A program made the position numbers and the translations under genes. Of a DNA stretch of 64,000 nt, positions 57,927 to 64,000 are shown one piece after another. Numbering within the stretch: the stretch's first letter is position 1; the number at the start of each line of letters is the position of its first letter. This DNA comes from Apophysomyces variabilis (Eukaryota; Mucoromycota; Mucoromycetes; Mucorales; Mucoraceae), in contig MZZL01000393.1 in assembly GCA_002749535.1 (NCBI GenBank), positions 383,103 to 447,102 of the forward strand, in the 5' to 3' direction. Below the pieces are notes generated by a model that was given only the letters and a program-made list of their open reading frames with translations, was not told the origin of the DNA and ran no database searches.

Positions 57927-60299
57927 GGTTACGTGCAAGCAGAAATTTGGGAATCAGTAAAAGAAAAATGAGAATCCGCAGCAAAAAGATCGATGGTTGT
58001 TTATAAAGTTACGTTATTGATCGTCCAGTGAAGGAAAGAGATAAATGGAAGTTCGAAAGGAGAAAAAATAAACCAAAGATTACGTCCCCCAAACGCTTAT
58101 GCAACAACCTGGTTTTCTTTACCTTTGAAGCGGAAGATAGGCGAATATCGCAAAAGAGAATGTGAAACGCTTTGAATGCTTCTAATATAGTTGGATAAGA
58201 TAAAATAGAGCCGTATATAAAAGATATTGCCGCAGTAGCAATTTGGCTTTGTTGGAAAGAGAGGAAAAGATGTGTAAAAATGAAAAGCGCTGCGAGTTGG
58301 AATGATCACATGCCGTCGGACTATTTATAAACCCGCAAAAAGTTAAAACAAAAAAGGAAATGGGACTATTGGATGAGGTCTCTTCGGTTTTCAAGCAAAA
58401 CTGGACGAAGAATAGCTTGGGATTCATCAAGAATAGACAAAGGTATGCAAATAAGGGGTTGTAGAAGATCACATATAGAACAAAGGACGGGTAATCGTAA
58501 ACCATTGATATTAACAACCTAATGTCTGACGTCCTTGTTATTTAGACGACTCAATGTTCCTTCCTTTTTTTTTGGGACAGCAAAAAGCGGCAAATGGAAC
58601 TTATTGCTTAGAGAAATTACTATGGGGACATGCAAAAGGGTAAACAAAGCGAAAGACAAATCCCATGGCGACGCAGGTGATCCAGGGACCTCTGATTTGC
58701 TGCCATCGTGACTTCGCAAAATGCTTTTTTGACGTTCAAGATTGGATAAAAGTCTGCGCTAGAAAGAAATGGGAAAGATGCTCACAAAGGTGGAATGCAC
58801 AATGTAGCACAATGCTGTTCCTACGCAATTAATGCCTTTGATATGTTCAGTCCACGCAAAGAAATGTTACGGACATTGCAGATAGTTGTTCATGGCTATT
58901 TTTTGTTAAAATGTGCTACCAAGCTTACCGATGCGAGCACCTACAAAGAATAAAAACAGTTTACACTACAAGGACCGTGCATTTAGGAAGATTTTCTTGG
59001 TTGTACAACAGACAATCAAATCAGCTATATTATGTAAAGACATTTTACTCATGTATTCCGGAATAGGGCAGCAAATGTCTGCTTCCGTCTTCAGTTTAGG
59101 CACATTAACCCACAGACATCCAACGACCACGATAATACTTCTAGACTAATATAATGATAACAGCAATAGCAGTCGCTGGCATCATTAAGCAGAAGTTTCT
59201 GTGGTTGAGAACTGTACCTTTACAGTATAGATCATGCAGCAAGGAAGACATCCTGACAATGCTTCGTAAAGCGTAGAAACAACTACCCTGCGTATTCTGG
59301 ATGAAGAGCTTCAGAAGGATATCCCTAGGATGCTTCACTTGTGGCAAAACAGTTATTGATGCTGAGTGTTTCCCTGATTCAATTCCTCGACCGTGATATT
59401 ACCTATTACTTTTACCATCTGGCGGAAAAGCTTGACTTCAGAGGTACAAGAAGAGCAGCCCATATCAAAAACTGTCTGTGTTTTTTATTCCTTATTCACT
59501 AATGCCACCATAATAGCCAAATTGTTGGCTGCCTTACGTGTCATTCATAGCTGACACTAAGAACGACGTACAGGCAACGTGGACTACAAGAATACAGTAA
59601 CAGCGATAGACCCTATCAGCTCTTCTTATTGCGCTTCATCTAATTGAATCTGAACGAAAATAATCGCAAGCGGTATGAGACCATACAAAGCCTGAGGAAG
59701 ATTTGGACTAAGTACAGCAAAAGCGTTGATCTTTCCTTCCAAAAATTGGTGTTCTGTTACTGTACTAAGGCAAAGCTCATGCCCAGTTAGCGTAAAGTTA
59801 TCTTGTTCGCTGGCGTTTTAAGTGGCGCAGATTAGTTGCAAACTAGTGTAGCACTGACAACTCATCTTTTCCCATTTTCCAGTTAAGTTTCTTATTAAGC
59901 AAAGACAAGGGGTCGAGGGACAATCACATGCAGTGAGTTTAGCAAACCATATTAAATTTTCGAGTCTGTAAGGTCCGTGTTTAGGTTTGTGCTACCGAGT
60001 CGTTTGTGAGGATGTAAGACGAGCGGTACTCTACCCCGACCATCAGGCAGCATGGCTCCTTAATAGCAGGATGGTAGAAACGCAGACGTATGTATAAAAG
60101 TAAATGGGTTATTTCCCAAGAGTAATACCTAACTGAGCTTCTATATTAATTTGTTTTATCATTGAAGTTGATTGCACGTAATCAGACATAAGCTAATATA
60201 GTAAGAAACACCAGTAAGATTTTTTATTTTACGAAGTGTAAAATTTTGGCTGACGCTTTTTTTTCTTTTTCTTTTCGCTTAACTTCTTTTTCCTTCCTC
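57927..60299. other. divergent intergenic region, nothing supported
   Basis: This 2.4-kb stretch holds two divergent promoters. Short frames at 58182-58517 and 58913-59149 are hydrophobic or mixed and unrecognised. A pyrimidine tract (about 60257-60298) directly precedes the Bem1-type start codon. Confidence 0.5.
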
Positions 60300-62154
60300 A
60301 TGTTCTTGTCGAAAGATAAAGTCAAACCACCTCGTAGTTTACGGTCTGCTCGGCGTTCTCTCGTCAAGAATAAAATATCGACTCCTCTCAACTTACCTAC
60401 AACAAATCACGCATCATTGGCTCCACCGAAAAAGATCATCAAGGCATTATACGATTATCAGGCTCAGGGTCCTGATGAGCTCACCTTCTCTAAGGGTGAC
60501 TTCTTCCATGTTACCGACCGAGAAAACGATCCACAATGGTTCGAAGCATGCAATCCTGCAACAAACGTAAAAGGAATCGTACCGGTTCGCTACTTTCAGG
60601 TCCTAGATAAGACCGAACGTACTCTGACCGCGGTTCATCCAGAAAAAGAGTCGGGATATACCGAGAATGATACCCGTGAGTTACCAACTTCTATTCCTTC
60701 TTCTTTAACCTTAAATTGCTAAATGAAATGCATTTAGCGACTGCTGCCAGTAAAAAAGCGCCGCATCTCTATGGTGTTGTCCTGTATAACTTCAAAGCGG
60801 AACGTTCAGACGAATTGGACGCAAAGGCAGGCGAACCCATTATAGTTATTGCTCAATCAAATTTTGAATGGTTTGTGGCCAAGCCGATCGGTCGTCTGGG
60901 TGGGCCTGGATTGATCCCAGTGTCATTCGTCGAGGTGCGTGATGCGATCACCGGAGAACCAATCGATGTCAATGATATGCAGCGATCGTCTACTTCGATT
61001 TTGAAAGTCGAAGAGTGGAAGAAAATGACCCAAGGTTACGAAGCTTCTAGCATTCCTTTGGGCAGGATAGATAAGCCGGAGCAACAATCTACAATTTTAC
61101 CCTCTATGTCCGCAATTACAGCATCTTCATCATCTAGCGTGTCATCCAGTCATTCTGATCGTTACACTGCAGGAAAAGTGACGGGTCAATCTTCCATGGA
61201 CAGTTATATGTATTATTCAAAAGGGAACGAACAGCAACATCCGGACACCATGCTGGACAGTTACGGGATGCAGCATTTAACACTGACATCGCAGGACCAA
61301 TCTCAACAATTAGAAGAGGAGGGTGCGATCTATCCTACCTCCCCTGTTCTACGAGATTCAAATCGCGATAAAGCCGTTGTCATCTCTGCATTCATTGACT
61401 CCTTTATTCTAGAGGGAGATCAATATTGGTTCATTGTTCATTGCCGTCTTAGTAACGGGAAATTCCGCATTCTTTACAGATTATACGAAGGTTGGTGGTT
61501 ACTCTCTATTAATCAACTTTATTCACTTCTCTATCTAGATTTTCATGATTTCCAAATAAATTTGCTGCATAAATATCCCGTAGAAGCTGGTCAGTCAGAC
61601 CGCGACAGGATATTACCCTACATGCCAGGTCCATTAACAGAAGTAGACGAAGAAATTACAGGTAAAAGGAAAGAATGAAGAAGAGCCAAGGTGGTAGTAG
61701 TGCATGAGAACTGACTAGGGATTCGATCACAGCCGACCGACAGCGGGATCTGAACCAGTACTGCAAGGAACTGCTGAATTTACCAAGGTATTTAGCAGAG
61801 AGTGATCTCGTCCAAGGGCTACTTTTCGGGATTCACGAAGGAGACGTGGAGACTGAAGTAGACCCACAAGCGGATGGCACACGAAACTCTGGTCAGGCGA
61901 CAGTGGCAACAAATTTAAGCACTATCAAAATTAAGATTGTCCACAAGGACGATATATTTGCGATCAAGGTTCCCGCAGATAGCACGCTGGATTCATTACG
62001 TGTTAAAGTTCGGGAGCGTCTTGGTTTCGAGGTTGCCCTACGCTATAAAGACGAAACAACTGGTGATAGCTTACCCTTGGAGAACGAACTGCATATGGAA
62101 GGAGCATTCGCACTGGCTATCGGAAAAGGCAAACTAACCGTGTTCGCATCATAG
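60300..62154 (+). CDS. BEM1: Bem1/Scd2-type polarity scaffold (SH3-SH3-PX-PB1)
   Basis: Bem1-type scaffolds join Cdc42, its exchange factor Cdc24 and PAK kinases at sites of polar growth. My model has exons 60300-60675, 60738-61490, 61539-61661 and 61733-62154, giving 557 residues. The first SH3 is at about residues 45-103 (IKALYDYQAQGPDELTFSKG). The second is at about 136-193 (GVVLYNFKAERSDELDAKAG). A PX domain spans about 338-450 (VVISAFIDSFILEGDQYWFI, ILPYMPGPLTEV, YCKELLNLPRYLAESDLV). The PB1 domain is at about 481-557 (IKIKIVHKDDIFAIKVPADS) and should bind Cdc24. The 48-nt intron at 61491-61538 is in frame without a stop and could also be retained inside the PX domain. The last acceptor (61731-61732) was set by phase. 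ATG 60300 is the first in frame. It converges with the Rab4 gene. Confidence 0.93.
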
Positions 62155-62408
62155 CATAACTAATCCCTGTACATAACATCACGACAATATGACTTACTCG
62201 CTACAGAAGTAATAATCTATAATAACAATGATCTACACCCCCTATATTATACGTTGGATTTAATGTGTAGAATAAATTTAAACGATGGAAGCAGCTGTGA
62301 GGCGCCTTGGGTACCACGGGTCAATGTATTTTGTCGCACACAGCTTGTCAAAGCGAATATATAATATAAGGGTAATGATGAATGTATAAAGGTGGATGTG
62401 CTTCGTTT

Positions 62409-63647
<1,239 letters not shown>

Positions 63648-64000
63648 GGCAAATTAACTAAATGTGCAACAGGTCAAAATGTTTAAACAATATATAAGCA
63701 GAAAAAGAAAAAAGAGGAGAGAATAGTGGAAAAGGAACAACGTTCGCTGGTTGAAATTCAGTTCAAGGAAAAAAAGAAACTCAGCCCACGGGTCTGCTCT
63801 TGCTCTTTGCCAACAGTTAGCATATAGCTTAGTCAACTGTAATATGTCGATAAGGTAATTTGACAAAAATCAACCATGATAATTAGCAGTGAAGCGTAAC
63901 AGGAATAATGGTGGTCTTTTTTGCTGATTTTAGTTCTTTTTCCCTACATTTGGTGAGTTTTGTCACGTTAAAAAGAATAATGGATGTATATCGTCAGAAA
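63648..64000. other. window end, Rab4 upstream region
   Basis: This is the upstream region of the Rab4 gene. I see no further gene before the window ends. Confidence 0.5.

Overview
The window looks like nuclear DNA from an early-diverging fungus, most likely a mucoralean (Mucoromycota). The genes are fungal in kind (Zds, Bem1, Ppz, Kre9/Knh-type, ALR/MNR2 CorA, HDEL-tailed PDI). They are cut by many short introns, mostly 45-75 nt with GTRNGT donors, and lie in AT-rich spacers. A BTG/Tob (APRO) gene is present, a family known from animals and some early-diverging fungi and, to my knowledge, absent from yeasts. The lineage call is inference from gene content and intron style. I see no rRNA, convincing tRNA, CRISPR array or intact transposon.

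Left part (1-26 kb). After about 4 kb without a supported gene come two phosphatase-related genes on the minus strand, a PPZ-type Ser/Thr phosphatase and a Zds-type protein. A TFIIIC subunit 6 (Tfc6/Sfc6) gene follows on the plus strand. Its 5' part is disturbed by a 114-bp direct repeat with an inverted copy between, and by an in-frame stop in a likely first exon. Then on the minus strand come a PTS1-tailed crotonase, a BTG/Tob protein with 36 glutamines, and a CorA-type Mg2+ transporter.

Middle part (26-46 kb). The order is PDI (+), a short secreted Kre9/Knh-domain protein (-), CTP:phosphoethanolamine cytidylyltransferase ECT1 (-), a LAMMER kinase (-), SRP receptor beta (+), a SAM methyltransferase with a disordered N-terminus (-), a class I cyclic-nucleotide phosphodiesterase (+) and an RGS-domain protein (+).

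Right part (46-64 kb). The order is a two-KH-domain protein (-), an unidentified short spliced unit (-), ethanolamine/choline phosphotransferase EPT1/CPT1 (-), glycerol-3-phosphate dehydrogenase GPD1 (+), an unrecognised single-pass membrane protein (-), a Bem1/Scd2 scaffold (+) and a Rab4-type GTPase (-). The Rab4 gene has an 11-nt microexon and a GC-AG intron.

Functional links: ECT1 makes CDP-ethanolamine and EPT1 uses it, so two consecutive Kennedy-pathway steps lie about 18 kb apart. PDE and RGS are adjacent and both dampen G-protein/cAMP signalling. PDI and SRP receptor beta serve ER protein entry and folding. Bem1 and Rab4 are convergent neighbours in polarity and traffic. Exon models below were built by hand from splice signals, family conservation and frame arithmetic; every spliced length is a multiple of three.
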